Positions 1-9,326 of a DNA stretch of 64,000 nt are shown here, in pieces. The position numbers were made by a program, and so were the translations under genes. This DNA is from CAVPCY01 sp963702525 (GTDB taxonomy: Bacteria; Actinomycetota; Coriobacteriia; Anaerosomatales; PHET01): the NCBI GenBank assembly GCA_963702525.1, contig CAVPCY010000021.1, forward strand, positions 124,001-188,000. Direction: 5' to 3'. Within the stretch, counting starts at the first letter, position 1; each line of letters starts with the position of its first letter. The notes under the pieces were generated by a model, which was not told the origin of the DNA, did no database searches, and saw nothing but the letters and a program-made list of their open reading frames with translations.

Positions 1-1
1 G

Positions 2-1429
2 GTGCTTGCCGTGGTTGTCGGGCTCTCCACATTGCTGGCGATCTCACTCGTCCCCGGAGTACTGCGCGGTGCCGAGTACGAGGCGTACCTGTTCAGGCTC
101 ACACCGACCGCATGGCTGCAGCTCAAGGTCGACGCGATGGGCACCCTGTTCGCCGTGACGGCGACGACGCTTTGGCTGCTCGCACTCGTCTACTCGGCAG
201 GCTACATGCCCCGCGAGCAGAAGCTGGGACGCTACTGGCTGTTCTTCATGATCTGTCTGTCGTGGACGCTCGGCGTCGCATACGCGGGCAACCTGCTCAC
301 CTTCATCGTCTTCTATGAGCTGTTCTCGGTGATGACCTACCCGCTCGTGATCCACGAGGAGACTCCTCAGGCGCGCGCTGCCGCGCTCAAGTACATCGTC
401 TACATCCTGATCGGCGGCAGCCTGGTGTTGCTCGCCGTGGTGGGCACCTACTTCGTCTCCGGTCGGCTCGCCTTCGAGGCGGGCGGGATACTCAGCGCCG
501 ATGTCGGCCGCACGGGTCTGCTCGTCATCTTCTGGTGCTTCGTGACCGGCTTCGGTGTGAAGGCGGCGCTCTTCCCGCTGCACGGCTGGGTGCCAGACGC
601 TCACCCGGCCGCCCCCGCCCCGTTCTCGGCGGTGCTCTCGGGCGTGATGGTCGCGGCGGGCGCGTTCGGGATCGGGCGCGCGCTGTACTTCGTCTTCGGC
701 GTCGATCTGCTGACCGAGCTCGGGGCGGCCAGGGTGCTCGCGGGCATCGCGGCCTTCACCGTGGTCTTCGCCGGCGTACTCGCGGTCAACCAGGATAACC
801 TGAAGCGGCGCCTGGCCTACTCGACCATCAGCCAGATGGCCTACGTGACGCTTGGGCTTGCGCTGCTGGGCCAAGACGCGGCCGTCGGGGGCCTCGTGCA
901 TATCGCGAACCACGCGTTCATGAAGGGCACGCTGTTCTTCTGTGCGGGACTGCTCATCAAACGCGCCGGCATCCACAACGTGAGCGAGATGGCCGGAGTC
1001 GCCCGACGCATGCCGCTCACGATGGCGTCGTTCGCTCTGGCGACGCTGGGCATGATCGGCACCCCACCGCTCTCTGGCTTCGTGAGCAAGTGGTATCTGG
1101 GCCTTGGCATGCTCGAGGTCGACCAGCCCTACTACCTCATCGTTCTGCTTGGCGGAGCACTGATCGCCGCCGTCTACCTGCTGCCCATCGTCTACGTCGC
1201 CTACTTCAAAGCCCCGGACGCCGCCGCCGAGGCGGTGCAGCCCGCACGAGCCCCCGAGCCCGCCGCCATCGGCGGCAGCACGGCCACGGAGCCCCGAGAG
1301 GGCCCGCGTTCGATGCTGATTCCCACAGTGATCGCGGCGTCGCTCACGATCGTTCTCGGCGTTGCCGCATCGGTACCCGGCCTACCGCTCTCGCTCGCGC
1401 AGAAGGCCGCCGAGGTGATCTTCCGCTAG
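2..1429 (+). CDS. Proton-conducting antiporter-like membrane subunit (MrpD / HyfB / NuoM type), 5' partial
   Basis: An integral membrane proton or cation channel subunit of the complex I / Mrp antiporter / group 4 hydrogenase superfamily. At least 475 residues are seen, mostly hydrophobic helices. The family signatures are present: a glutamate in a membrane helix (FYELFSVMTYPLVI, about residue 105), a lysine before a conserved loop (GFGVKAALFPLHGWVPDAHP, about 190) and an NLKRRLAYSTISQM segment near 270, followed by a second helix-loop lysine region (HAFMKGTLFF). The N-terminus lacks roughly the first helix or two of usual relatives, so the gene probably starts before the window. A second related subunit follows at once. 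Which complex it serves (Mrp antiporter, Nuo or hydrogenase) cannot be decided because the upstream genes are missing. Confidence 0.85.
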   Translation: MLAVVVGLSTLLAISLVPGVLRGAEYEAYLFRLTPTAWLQLKVDAMGTLFAVTATTLWLLALVYSAGYMPREQKLGRYWLFFMICLSWTLGVAYAGNLLTFIVFYELFSVMTYPLVIHEETPQARAAALKYIVYILIGGSLVLLAVVGTYFVSGRLAFEAGGILSADVGRTGLLVIFWCFVTGFGVKAALFPLHGWVPDAHPAAPAPFSAVLSGVMVAAGAFGIGRALYFVFGVDLLTELGAARVLAGIAAFTVVFAGVLAVNQDNLKRRLAYSTISQMAYVTLGLALLGQDAAVGGLVHIANHAFMKGTLFFCAGLLIKRAGIHNVSEMAGVARRMPLTMASFALATLGMIGTPPLSGFVSKWYLGLGMLEVDQPYYLIVLLGGALIAAVYLLPIVYVAYFKAPDAAAEAVQPARAPEPAAIGGSTATEPREGPRSMLIPTVIAASLTIVLGVAASVPGLPLSLAQKAAEVIFR

Positions 1430-1432
1430 GAG

Positions 1433-4176
1433 GTGGAGCTCACGGAGCAGGCGGTACAAGCCGTCGCCAGCCCGCTGCCAGCGTTGCTGGTCGCGTGGCC
1501 GCTCGCCTGCGCGCTGCTGGTCTACCCGCTGGGGCGCGTGCGAGAGAGCGTGCGCAACGGCTTCGTCGCATTCGTCACGGCCACGACGCTGCTCGGCGCC
1601 GTGGCGCTCGTGCCGCTCATCGCCCAGTACCGCGTGATCGGCACCCGGGTGCCGATGCTGCTGGGTCGACCTCGTGTTCGCGGTCGACTCGTTCTCGATG
1701 CTCTTCGCGATCTTCTCGGCGTTCGTATGGTTCGCCGCCACCCTCTACTCCCTCGACTACATGGTGCACGAGGGCAAGCGGGGCCGCTTCCAGACCACGA
1801 GTCTTGTCGTGCTCGGGGCGATGCTCGGCGTCGTGATGGCTGGCGACCTGGTGACGCTGTACCTGTTCTTCGAGCTGCTGGGGATGACCGCGTTTCTCTT
1901 CGTCATCCACACCGAGACCGACCAAGCCAAGCAGGCGGCGATCAAGTACTTCTGGATGACCGCGCTCGGCGGACTGGCGCTGGTCGCCGGTATCCTGCTC
2001 ACCTACGAGATCGGCGGAAACGGCGCGCTGCTGCCGCTACCGCTCGAGCGTGCGAGCGAGACGCTCACGTGGGTCACGTTCGGCCTGCTGCTGCTGGGCT
2101 TTGGCGTCAAGGCGGGAATGCTGCCCGTGCACGTGTGGCTTCCCGATGCCCACCCGGTGGCACCGTCGCCGGCAAGCGCGCTGCTGTCGGGCGTGATGAT
2201 CAAGGCCGGCGCCTACGGGATCTTCCGGACCGCGTGCGCGCTCTTCCGCCCGCCCATCGGTGCGGTCGAGGAGGAGCTCTGGCACGCCACGGCCGAGTTC
2301 GGTCTCGTCATCTTGTGGATCGGCATAGCGACGATGGCCGTGGGCGTGATCATGGCGCTAGGCCAGAGCAACGCCAAGCGCATGCTCGCCTACCACAGCA
2401 TCAGCCAGATGGGGTTCATACTCGCCGGCATCGGCGCGGCGGCGTACCTGGGCACGCATGGCGCGATGGGTGTGGCCGGCGGGCTGTACCACGTGGTCAA
2501 CCACGCGCTGTTCAAAGGGGCGCTCTTCCTCGGCGTGGGGGCGGTGGCGTTTCGCACCGGCGAGCTGGACATGTACAAGCTCGGCGGACTGTGGAGAGCG
2601 CATGCCGCTGACGTTCCTGTTCACGCTCGTCGCCGCAGCGGGCATCACGGGCGTGCCGCTGTTCAACGGCTTTGTCAGCAAGTGCCTCATCCATCACGCA
2701 CTCGTCGAGGCGTTCGAATACCAGCACCTCGCTTCGCTCGCATTCGCCGAGAAGGTCTACATCGTGACGTGCGGCGGAACGGCGTGTTCGTTCATCAAGC
2801 TCATCGGCTTCGTCTTCCTCGGAACGGCCAAGCGAGAGTACGGGCCCGAGGTGGTCGATGCACCGCCGAGGATGCTCGCAGGCATGGCGCTGCTTGGCGT
2901 GCCGATCCTCGTGCTGGGCCTGTGGCCCGCGCTGCTGCTCGAAGGCGTGTTCGCGCCCGGACTGCAGACCTGGGGCCTCTCCTCCGAGCTGCTCACCGAG
3001 TTCCTCGAGAAGATGTTCCTGAGTCCCGCCGATCTGCTCTCGGCCGTCACCGCCTTCGCCATCGGCACCGTCATCTTCGTCGTGGGCGTGCGCTTCGGGC
3101 TGTTCCACCTGCATGCGCCGGCCTGGTTCGGCGTCAACTACTGGTACGTGGCAGGCGCACGCGCTTTCATGCGGGGATGCGAGGCCGTTCAGCGGTGGTA
3201 CGAGCGCTACCTCGCGGCACTCTCGCACTGGTCGAGGACGGCCTTCACGCGGGGATGCGAGGCCGTTCAGGGGTGGTACGAGCGTTACCTCGCGGCACTC
3301 TCGCACTGGTCGAGGACGGGTATCGCAGCCACGTTGGAGACCATCCGGCTATCGCAGCGCCGGTGGCACCGGCTCGTGGCGGAGCCTGCCTGGGGTACGC
3401 CCGAGGTGGGCAACGCGCGCTTCTTGCGCCAAGCCCTCCTCCAACTGGAGCTGGCGAGGCAGAGCGAGTGTCCGCTCGGCCATCCACGAGGCGGATGTCG
3501 CACTTCGTGGTGCGCGTCGCCGAGACTCGGCCCGCCGAAGGGCGGTGCTGGCGGCGGTGCGCGAACTTGCACGCCCGCTCGCCGATCGAGTGTACGTTCA
3601 TCGAGAAGAGGTACTGCGGGACTTCGCCCGCCTGAACGAGATCGACCCGATTCGCGGCGGGCTTCTCCGACATCCTGGGCGAGGCCCGCAAGCGATCGGA
3701 CGCGACAATCGCCGCGGTCGCGATCGGCCTGTGCGAGCGCCATATGGGGGGCAACGACGTGAGCGACGACTTGGCTGTCGCCGCGGGTGGCATCGTACGC
3801 GAAGAGGACTTCCCCCGCATGCTGCTCGATGCAGCAGCCGCGGCACGCCCGCTCACCTACGCCGAGCGCAGGTCGGGAGGCGCAAGTAGCATCGAGCTGC
3901 TGACGGGATGGGCGAGCGACGACCGTGCCCGATATGCGCGCGAACGGCGCCGGGACGCTCGAGACCATCACCCGCTCGCTGGCGTACGTGACGCACGTGT
4001 TGGTCGAGGCGGCGACCCAAGAGCATGAGGACGTGTTCTCGCGGCGCTTGGATGCTGCGACCGTGGTGCGGACCCGCGGGCAGATACAACGCTACGCCCG
4101 CGACATGAGCTTCAACGTTGCGGTGATCATCGTCGTGCTGCTGGTGCTGCTCGCGTCGGTCGTCGCCAAGATGTGA
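1433..4176 (+). CDS. Second antiporter-like subunit (NuoL/MrpA type) with long C-terminal extension; frame-broken
   Basis: A paralogue of the preceding gene, beginning 3 bp after its stop. The coding path changes frame near 1665, 2595, about 3470, 3635 and 3920, yet motifs continue across the first breaks: FFELLGMTAFLFVIHTETDQ, GFGVKAGMLPVHVWLPDAHP and AKRMLAYHSISQMGF, then GVPLFNGFVSKCLIHHALVE after the 2595 break. After the channel domain (to about 3130) comes a hydrophilic, helix-rich stretch of some 250 residues with a duplicated 26-residue segment, then a final membrane helix (NVAVIIVVLLVLLASVVAKM). The geometry recalls the lateral helix plus last TM of NuoL, but the extension is much longer and not recognised. 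The GTG at 1433 sits too close to AGGAG, so the true start is uncertain. Confidence 0.7.
3163..3318 (+). repeat. Tandem duplication of a 78-bp coding unit
   Basis: Two 78-bp units (3163-3240 and 3241-3318) sit head to tail in the antiporter C-terminal extension. Each encodes 26 residues containing GCEAVQ-WYERYLAALSHWS, differing at only a few bases. The length is a multiple of three, so the duplication keeps the frame and lengthens an amphipathic helix by about seven turns. Confidence 0.9.
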
Positions 4177-4180
4177 CCGA

Positions 4181-4204
4181 AGCCCGCCGCTCAAGGCGGC
4201 GGCT
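4181..4204 (+). terminator. GC-rich hairpin after the antiporter gene
   Basis: AGCCCGCCGC and GCGGCGGCT pair around a short loop with one bulge, 5 bp after the antiporter stop and between convergent genes. No clear T tract follows, so it is only terminator-like. Confidence 0.35.
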
Positions 4205-4259
4205 CGCCGGCTGTCGGTCACGTACTGTCCGCGTGCGCGCCCGGTGTCGCGCCGGGATC

Positions 4260-4680
4260 CTACTCCGTCGCTGCGGTCCTCGGGATCCCCGCCGCGTAGC
4301 CGCAAGACGTATCCGGCCACGATTCCCAGTCCAACGGCGATCAGGACGGCCGGCCACCACTGGTCCCACTGCAGATTGAACATGAAGATGCTGGCGATCA
4401 CCGCGAGAACCAGGCCCCAGACGAGCGACCCGCTCGCGGCAGAGCCAAGCCCCCCGTGCGATCGGTAGGAGCGCCATGCATTCACGAAGCTGGCGGCGGA
4501 TGCGAGGTAGATGAAGAGCGCCCACCAGTTGCCGGTCAGGGTAAGGTAGCCCGCGTTCTCAAGGAGGAACGCGACACCCAGCACGATCAGAAACGCGCCG
4601 ATGATCCAGCTGGTCGCTTCCTTGTCCCCGCGCCTCCGCCGATCCATCACGCCATGCGGAGCCGGTGTTGTCTCGGCCAT
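4260..4680 (-). CDS. Small four-helix membrane protein, DUF5668 / LiaI-LiaF TM-like
   Basis: After a basic N-terminus (MDRRRRGDKEAT) come four hydrophobic segments, including SWIIGAFLIVLGVAFLLENA and WGLVLAVIASIFMFNLQWDQ, then WWPAVLIAVGLGIVAGYVLR. The glycine-rich first helix with LGVAFLLEN and the WDQWWP loop before the last helix are typical of the DUF5668 transmembrane domain found in envelope-stress proteins. The ATG at 4680 follows GAGGAG. The open frame runs on over the end of the convergent antiporter gene, which is implausible; a one-base shift gives a stop near 4260, so I end it there. The function is not known from sequence. Confidence 0.55.
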
Positions 4681-4854
4681 GACTCCTCCTCAGTTCAAGG
4701 GCACCGCCGCACGCCGGCCCGGGGGTTCCCCCGACCATGGTGCCCACATAGGTGAGTCTTCCCTGTTCGCAGCAACTCGTGCGCACGCCACACGGTCGGT
4801 CGCCGGTTCGGGAATGCTCATCTAGCAACGTCCACCTCGGACCAGGGGCCTACC

Positions 4855-5711
4855 ATGAACAACAGCCAGCCGATAGTCGTGACCGGTGCCACCGGCCAAC
4901 AGGGAGGCGCCACCGCGCGCCACCTGCTTGCTGCCGGATGGCCCATCCGCATCCTCGTGCGCGACCCGGAGAAGGCGGCGGTACGAGATCTCGCGGCGGC
5001 CGGCGCTCAGGTCGTGATCGGCGACATGCTCGACCCGGATTCGCTGAATAGCGCGTTCGAAGGCGCCCACGGCGTGTTCTCGGTACAGACATGGCGCGGT
5101 CCCGGCGGCGTCGAGGCCGAGAAGCTGGCCGGCTTCAACGTGGCCGAGGCTGCGGCAGGCAGCCGGCGTCGACACACCTCGTCTACACGAGCGTCGGCGG
5201 CGCCGACCGCGCACCCGAACTCGCGCACTTCGCGAGCAAGCGAGAGATCGAGTTGCGCATCGAAGCGCTCGGCATCCCCGCGACGATCCTTCGACCGGTC
5301 TTCTTCATGGACAACTTCCGCTGGCAGGCCGATGGCATCCGAGAGGGTCGCCTGGTCCAGGGTGTGAAACCGACGACCCGGCTGCAACTGATCGCAGTGG
5401 ACGACATCGGCGGCCTCGCGGCACACGCCTTCGGCTCGCCCGATGAGTGGATCGGACGCACCGTCGAGCTGGCCGGCGACGAGGTCACGATGGTCGAGGC
5501 GGCCGCGGTCTTCGCCGAGCGGCTGGGCCGACCGGTCACCTACGCGCCCGAGCACGAGGACCGGCCGGGCGGGGGCGACGAGGCGCGCAAGATGGCCGCC
5601 TGGTTCGACGATCACGGCTACCAAGCCGACATCGCCGCGCTGCGCGCCATCTACCCGCCTCTCGCGGACCTCAGGGCCTTCGTTGCCCGGGCGGAATGGC
5701 TCATGGCGTAG
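4855..5711 (+). CDS. NmrA-like NAD(P)-binding oxidoreductase/regulator
   Basis: An atypical short-chain dehydrogenase of the NmrA/HSCARG-like group, which bind NAD(P) and often act as redox sensors or quinone-type reductases. The N-terminus carries the dinucleotide-binding glycine motif VVTGATGQQGG in a Rossmann beta-alpha unit, followed by VRDPEKAAVRDL, which contacts the cofactor phosphate or ribose in relatives. The second half contains LRPVFFMDNFRWQA and IAVDDIGGLAAHAF, conserved in the family. Frames change near 5155; joined, the protein is about 285 residues, the normal size. The ATG at 4855 is the first methionine before the beta strand. No operon partner is obvious and the substrate is unknown. 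Confidence 0.8.
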
Positions 5712-5827
5712 CGCCGGACCCGCCAAGCGTGTGACCGATGTCACCGCAACGAGGCGCTCGGCTGGAGCGCGCGGCTCATGTACCCTTCGGCGTGGGGCCG
5801 ATACCCCTTGCGGAGGTTGTGACCCAG

Positions 5828-7169
5828 ATGAGTGCCGCACACGACGCGAGCTTGCCCCGCCGCCGAACGCCTGTCGCGTTCCTGATTCCGCTCGCCATCG
5901 TCTTCGTGCTCCTCGGCGCCACCCAGGCGTTCGCCATCACGCGGGCCACGGTACTCGACCGCGCACAGCGGCGGATCGACCGTCCGGTCGGCTACAGCCA
6001 GTCCAAGTACTACGCGGGCTACCGCACCGACTGTTCCGGCTACGTTTCCATGTGCTGGGCGACCGGGTCCTCCTACAACACGCGCACCTTCTATCAGGTC
6101 ACGCACCGCATCTCCGTCGCCGACCTGCGACCGGGCGACGCGCTGCTCAAGAAGGGCTACCACATCCGGCTGTTCTACGGCTGGCTCGACGATGCGCGCA
6201 CCACATACATCTCGTACGAGTCGGCGTACTGGCAAGATCGCCGGGGTCGGATCCATTCCATCGCCGAGGACCTGGGCTACGGGTACGTCCCCGTGCGATA
6301 CGACCGCATCTCGAACGGGCATCCACGAGCGGCAACGTCCTCAAGAACCCGTCGTTCAACACGTGGGCGCGTTCGTGGAGTGGTGCTCCCGAGCAACCCA
6401 TGTGGTGGGAGACGAACGCCGAGCAGTGGGGCCCGTCGCTCGCGCTGCACCACAAAGCGGTCTACCGTTCGGCCCGCAACTCCTTGCAGCTCAAGAACCC
6501 GAGCGCGGATCCCGCCTCGATCGCCGAGCTGTCGCAGACGGCCGCGATCGTGCCCGGCGCGAAGTACCGGCTTGAACGCATGGGCGATGAGCGCCCACGA
6601 CCCGCGGGGAGTCGAACTCGCCCTGGCCTACCTCGACACGTACGGCGACGAGGTTGGCGTATCGCGCACGACCGGGAACGCTCCGGCGTCAATCCCGACC
6701 GCATTCAAGCTGATGTCGATCACCACGACCGCACCGCCCACCGCCATTGCCGCGCGCGTCTCGGTTCGGCTTGCCGGCGGTTCCGTCGAGACGAGCGCCG
6801 GCCCGGTTGCGGGCACGTCGGTGATCTTGGACGACATGTCGCTCGCCCGTCCTCAGGTGCGGCGTGACGGCGAAGACAAGCCGCACCACCGCCGTACCGG
6901 CACCAAGATAACGCTCGCTCAGCGGGGTCGTCGCGCCCGCAAGCGCCGCGGTGGGTCGCCCGCCGTGGTCTACGTGAAGAAGCCCGGCTCGGCGTGGAGC
7001 AAACTCGCAACAGTCACGGTAGCGCCGTCGGGCAGCGCGGGTGCATGGCGCGCTAGTACACCTTCAAGCGCTCGATGCCAAGAGGCACGTACCGTTTCCG
7101 CACCTACGTCCCGGCCATTCCGGACTACCTGGGCGCGACGTCCGCGTCGGTCAGCGTGAGGCTGCGTAG
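5828..7169 (+). CDS. Secreted NlpC/P60-like protein with a carbohydrate-binding-like C-terminus
   Basis: The start ATG at 5828 is set by GGAGGT at 5812-5817. A signal sequence (FLIPLAIVFVLLGATQAFA) leads to an NlpC/P60-like cysteine peptidase or amidase domain, with the catalytic-type cysteine in YRTDCSGYVSMCW and a histidine in GYHIRLFYGW. Family members cut peptidoglycan stem peptides outside the cell. Past about residue 165 the protein resembles a galactose-binding or CBM4/9-like module (NPSFNTW at its start, VILDDMSLARP at its end), then a basic stretch and an Ig-like tail (YVKKPGSAWSKLATVTV). Frames change near 6320, 6590 and 7055, and the end near 7169 is approximate. Joined length is about 445 residues. 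Confidence 0.7.
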
Positions 7170-7358
7170 ATCACCCTCTCCCCAGGCAAGCCGCGACTCC
7201 GGCATGCGGATCGTGCGTACCACAACCAGCGTCACGCTGCTGTACGATGCAGATGGCTACCAGCCAGGCGCGGGCCGTCCCTCGGGGCGGCCCGTCGGCG
7301 TTCGGGGCCGCTCGTGCGTCAGCCTGCTCGATCTGCAGTCACTGTTCCCGATTGCATG

Positions 7359-7414
7359 AGAGATTGATTTACTTAAGTCATATGATTGACTTTCTCAATC
7401 TCTGGGTACACTAT
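7359..7414 (+). promoter_or_regulatory. Promoter with nested inverted-repeat operator before the DUF2089 operon
   Basis: An AT-rich island in GC-rich DNA. The outer repeat AGAGATTGA (7359-7367) pairs with TCAATCTCT (7395-7403), and an inner one AAGTCA (7375-7380) with TGACTT (7387-7392). A -35 box TTGACT (7386-7391) lies 17 bp from CACTAT (7409-7414). The repeats overlap the -35 box and spacer, as expected for a repressor site, with the ATG 30 bp downstream. Confidence 0.55.
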
Positions 7415-7443
7415 GGTCAGGAATCGTGAGAGGGCGTGATGCT

Positions 7444-7815
7444 ATGACCCGTGAATGGCACGAACTGACCGACCTGACCGGCGACAAGGAGTTCGTCATC
7501 ACGAACGTGCGCCTCAAGGACAGCGGCATCGGCATCGAGGGCGAGTTCGAACCGCCGGTGATGGCCGGGCTGCGCTACGAGGACCAGGTGTTCGTGGGCG
7601 AGTTCGTCCGGTGCCACGGCTCGATCAAGCACATGGAGAAGGCGTTCGGCGTGAGCTACCCCACCATCAAGAACCGGCTCAACCGCATCGCGCCGCAACT
7701 CCAGCTCGTGCAGATCGACACCGAGCCGACAGCGGAACCTTCGGACGAGGTGCTCGACATGCTCGAACGCGGCGAGATCACCGCCGCCGAGGCTGCGGAG
7801 AGGCTTCGGCGATGA
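7444..7815 (+). CDS. DUF2089-family regulator
   Basis: A protein of about 123 residues of the DUF2089 family, predicted DNA-binding proteins. The middle contains a helix-turn-helix-like segment (GSIKHMEKAFGVSYPTIKNR, residues about 60-80) and the C-terminus a short two-helix SHOCT-like motif (LDMLERGEITAAEAAERL). I start at the ATG at 7444; the earlier GTG at 7426 would run into the promoter. The stop overlaps the start of the next gene (ATGA), so the two are translationally coupled. The nested palindromes upstream suggest that it controls its own operon; this is inference. Confidence 0.8.
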   Translation: MTREWHELTDLTGDKEFVITNVRLKDSGIGIEGEFEPPVMAGLRYEDQVFVGEFVRCHGSIKHMEKAFGVSYPTIKNRLNRIAPQLQLVQIDTEPTAEPSDEVLDMLERGEITAAEAAERLRR

Positions 7816-8105
7816 ACGCGATACTGCCTCCCCTCGTGATCGACGTGCGCGTGCGCGAGCCCGAGAAGCGTGGTTTCCGAATCTGGTTCCCCTTCGTGAT
7901 CCTGTGGCCGCTGCTCTTCATCATCGTGGGCTTCGTGCTGCTCGTGACGGTGCTCGTCGACCTCGCACTGCTGATCGCCGGCGCCGAGTACCACCACTAC
8001 ACCCTGCTCGTGCTCTCGACGATGAAGCTGCTTGCGCTCGTGCGCGGTACGCAAGCGCACATCAACGGCAGCGACTCGACCGTTGTCAACGTAGACATCT
8101 ACTGA
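7812..8105 (+). CDS. Small membrane protein of the DUF2089 operon
   Basis: A protein of 97 residues with a hydrophobic stretch long enough for one hairpin or two helices (FPFVILWPLLFIIVGFVLLV, then TVLVDLALLIAGA) and a hydrophilic tail. The start ATG overlaps the preceding stop by four bases (ATGA). No family was recognised. Its position between two proteins that share a SHOCT-like motif suggests a membrane component of a small envelope-response module, an inference from context only. Confidence 0.75.
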   Translation: MNAILPPLVIDVRVREPEKRGFRIWFPFVILWPLLFIIVGFVLLVTVLVDLALLIAGAEYHHYTLLVLSTMKLLALVRGTQAHINGSDSTVVNVDIY

Positions 8106-8120
8106 AAGGGACGATCCACC

Positions 8121-8565
8121 ATGAGCGAAGACCGCAAGCGCATCCTCGACATGCTCGCCGAAGGGAAGATCACCGCCGCCGAGGCCGACCTGCTGCTCGA
8201 CTCTCTCGAGTCGACTTCCGAGCGCGACCGCGGCACCGACGCCCTCCCCCTCCGCCGACTGGCCCACCGGCCCGGCACCCGAAGGCACGGTCCCGAAGTT
8301 CATGTACGTGAAGGTCTACGGGGGCAAGGACACCGTCGACGTGAAGGTGCCGCTCGCGCTGCTGCGCGCGGGCCTCAAGCTCACGTCCCTGATTCCGCCT
8401 CAGGCGATGGACCAGATCAACGAGTCGATGGAGCTCAAGGGCATGTCGATCGATTTCAACAACATCAAGCCCGAGGACATCGAGGACATCATCGAGAGCC
8501 TGCGCGAGATGGAGGTCAACGTCGTCTCGGGCGATGGCGACAACGTCCGGGTGTTCTGCGCGTAG
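8121..8565 (+). CDS. SHOCT-like domain protein, third gene of the DUF2089 operon
   Basis: It starts 15 bp after the previous stop. The N-terminus is a SHOCT-like two-helix motif (ILDMLAEGKITAAEADLLLD) almost the same as the C-terminal motif of the DUF2089 protein. A frame change near 8250 leads to a C-terminal part of about 85 residues (KVYGGKDTVDVKVPLALLRA to the end at 8565) rich in beta strands and acidic helices. Such N-terminal motifs occur in YvlB/LiaX-like cell-envelope proteins. The C-terminal region is not recognised. Joined length is about 147 residues. Confidence 0.7.
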
Positions 8566-8602
8566 AGGCACACCTCTCGACCCACTCCGAGAAGGGGCCT
8601 CG

Positions 8603-8630
8603 GCCGCGAAGTCTTCAGGGGCTTCGCGGC
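8603..8630. terminator. Bidirectional hairpin between convergent genes
   Basis: A perfect 9-bp stem, GCCGCGAAG (8603-8611) with CTTCGCGGC (8622-8630), around a 10-nt loop. It lies 38 bp after the SHOCT-like gene, and the sortase stop codon (8615-8617) is in the loop. It probably ends transcription from both sides, although no strong T tract follows. Confidence 0.5.
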
Positions 8631-9199
8631 TGCGACTCCGGGAGTGCCACTACGACGGTGCGTTTGTTACCGAGGAACCGCGGCAAGCAGGTGTACATGC
8701 GCAGTTCCTCGGCGCTCGCAGGCTCGAGTACTCGTGGGTCGTCGGGTCTGGCGACGAACGTCCGGGTGACTCGGTACACGTGTTCGCCACCGTTCCAGTA
8801 CACCAGCACGGGATCACCCGGGTCGAGTCGGGACAGAAGGGCCAGCGCTCGGCGGTTGCGGTGCCCCGCGAGCACCACGCTGTCGGCTTGGCCGGGCTCC
8901 CCGGTCTCGGGATGGTGGTACACGCCTAGGGTAAGCGCGCGGTCAGGGTCGCCTTCGTAGACTCGCGCGTTCACTCGTATGCGCGGAATCACGAGGCGCG
9001 AGCCCTTGGGCGGGCGAGCGGTGGCGCCCGCAGGTGCTTCTGCTGCCGATGACGCGTAGGGCCACGACTCCTCGACCAACCCCAGCTGCCACGATGTCTC
9101 GGGCCACAGCTGCCACAGTGCGAGTCCGGCCGCCGCGACCACCAAGACGGCGGCGACGGCGGCCAAGGCCGATCCGGCTGCCTTGCGAGAGCGATTCAC
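8615..9199 (-). CDS. Sortase (class D/E/F-like transpeptidase)
   Basis: A membrane-anchored cysteine transpeptidase that cuts a sorting motif in a surface protein and joins the protein to the envelope. One N-terminal TM helix (ALAAVAAVLVVAAAGLALWQ) precedes an extracytoplasmic sortase barrel. Catalytic features are the histidine in VVLAGHRN, the cysteine in MYTCLP and an arginine in LGNKR about ten residues later. It is about 195 residues, normal for the family. I start at GTG 9199, just before the TM helix. It lies 10 bp downstream of the giant surface-protein gene on the same strand, so the pair is probably one transcript and the neighbour its substrate. Confidence 0.85.
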   Translation of the reverse strand: MNRSRKAAGSALAAVAAVLVVAAAGLALWQLWPETSWQLGLVEESWPYASSAAEAPAGATARPPKGSRLVIPRIRVNARVYEGDPDRALTLGVYHHPETGEPGQADSVVLAGHRNRRALALLSRLDPGDPVLVYWNGGEHVYRVTRTFVARPDDPRVLEPASAEELRMYTCLPRFLGNKRTVVVALPESQPRSP

Positions 9200-9209
9200 T
9201 GCACGAGCC

Positions 9210-9326
9210 TCACGCACGGCGCAGCCTGCGCGAATACCACCACGCGGCAGCCGCGGCAAGAAGCAACGCGAGCACGCTCAAGACCCAGATCCAGTCGTTG
9301 GCCCCGGTCTGCAGCAGCGTGGGGTC
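9210..9326 (-). other. Cell-wall sorting signal of the giant surface protein (LLQTG variant)
   Basis: The last 39 codons encode an LLQTG motif (9303-9317), a hydrophobic segment (WIWVLSVLALLLAAAAAWWY) and a basic tail (SRRLRRA). This is the standard three-part sorting signal, but with leucine where proline is usual in LPXTG. Confidence 0.75.
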
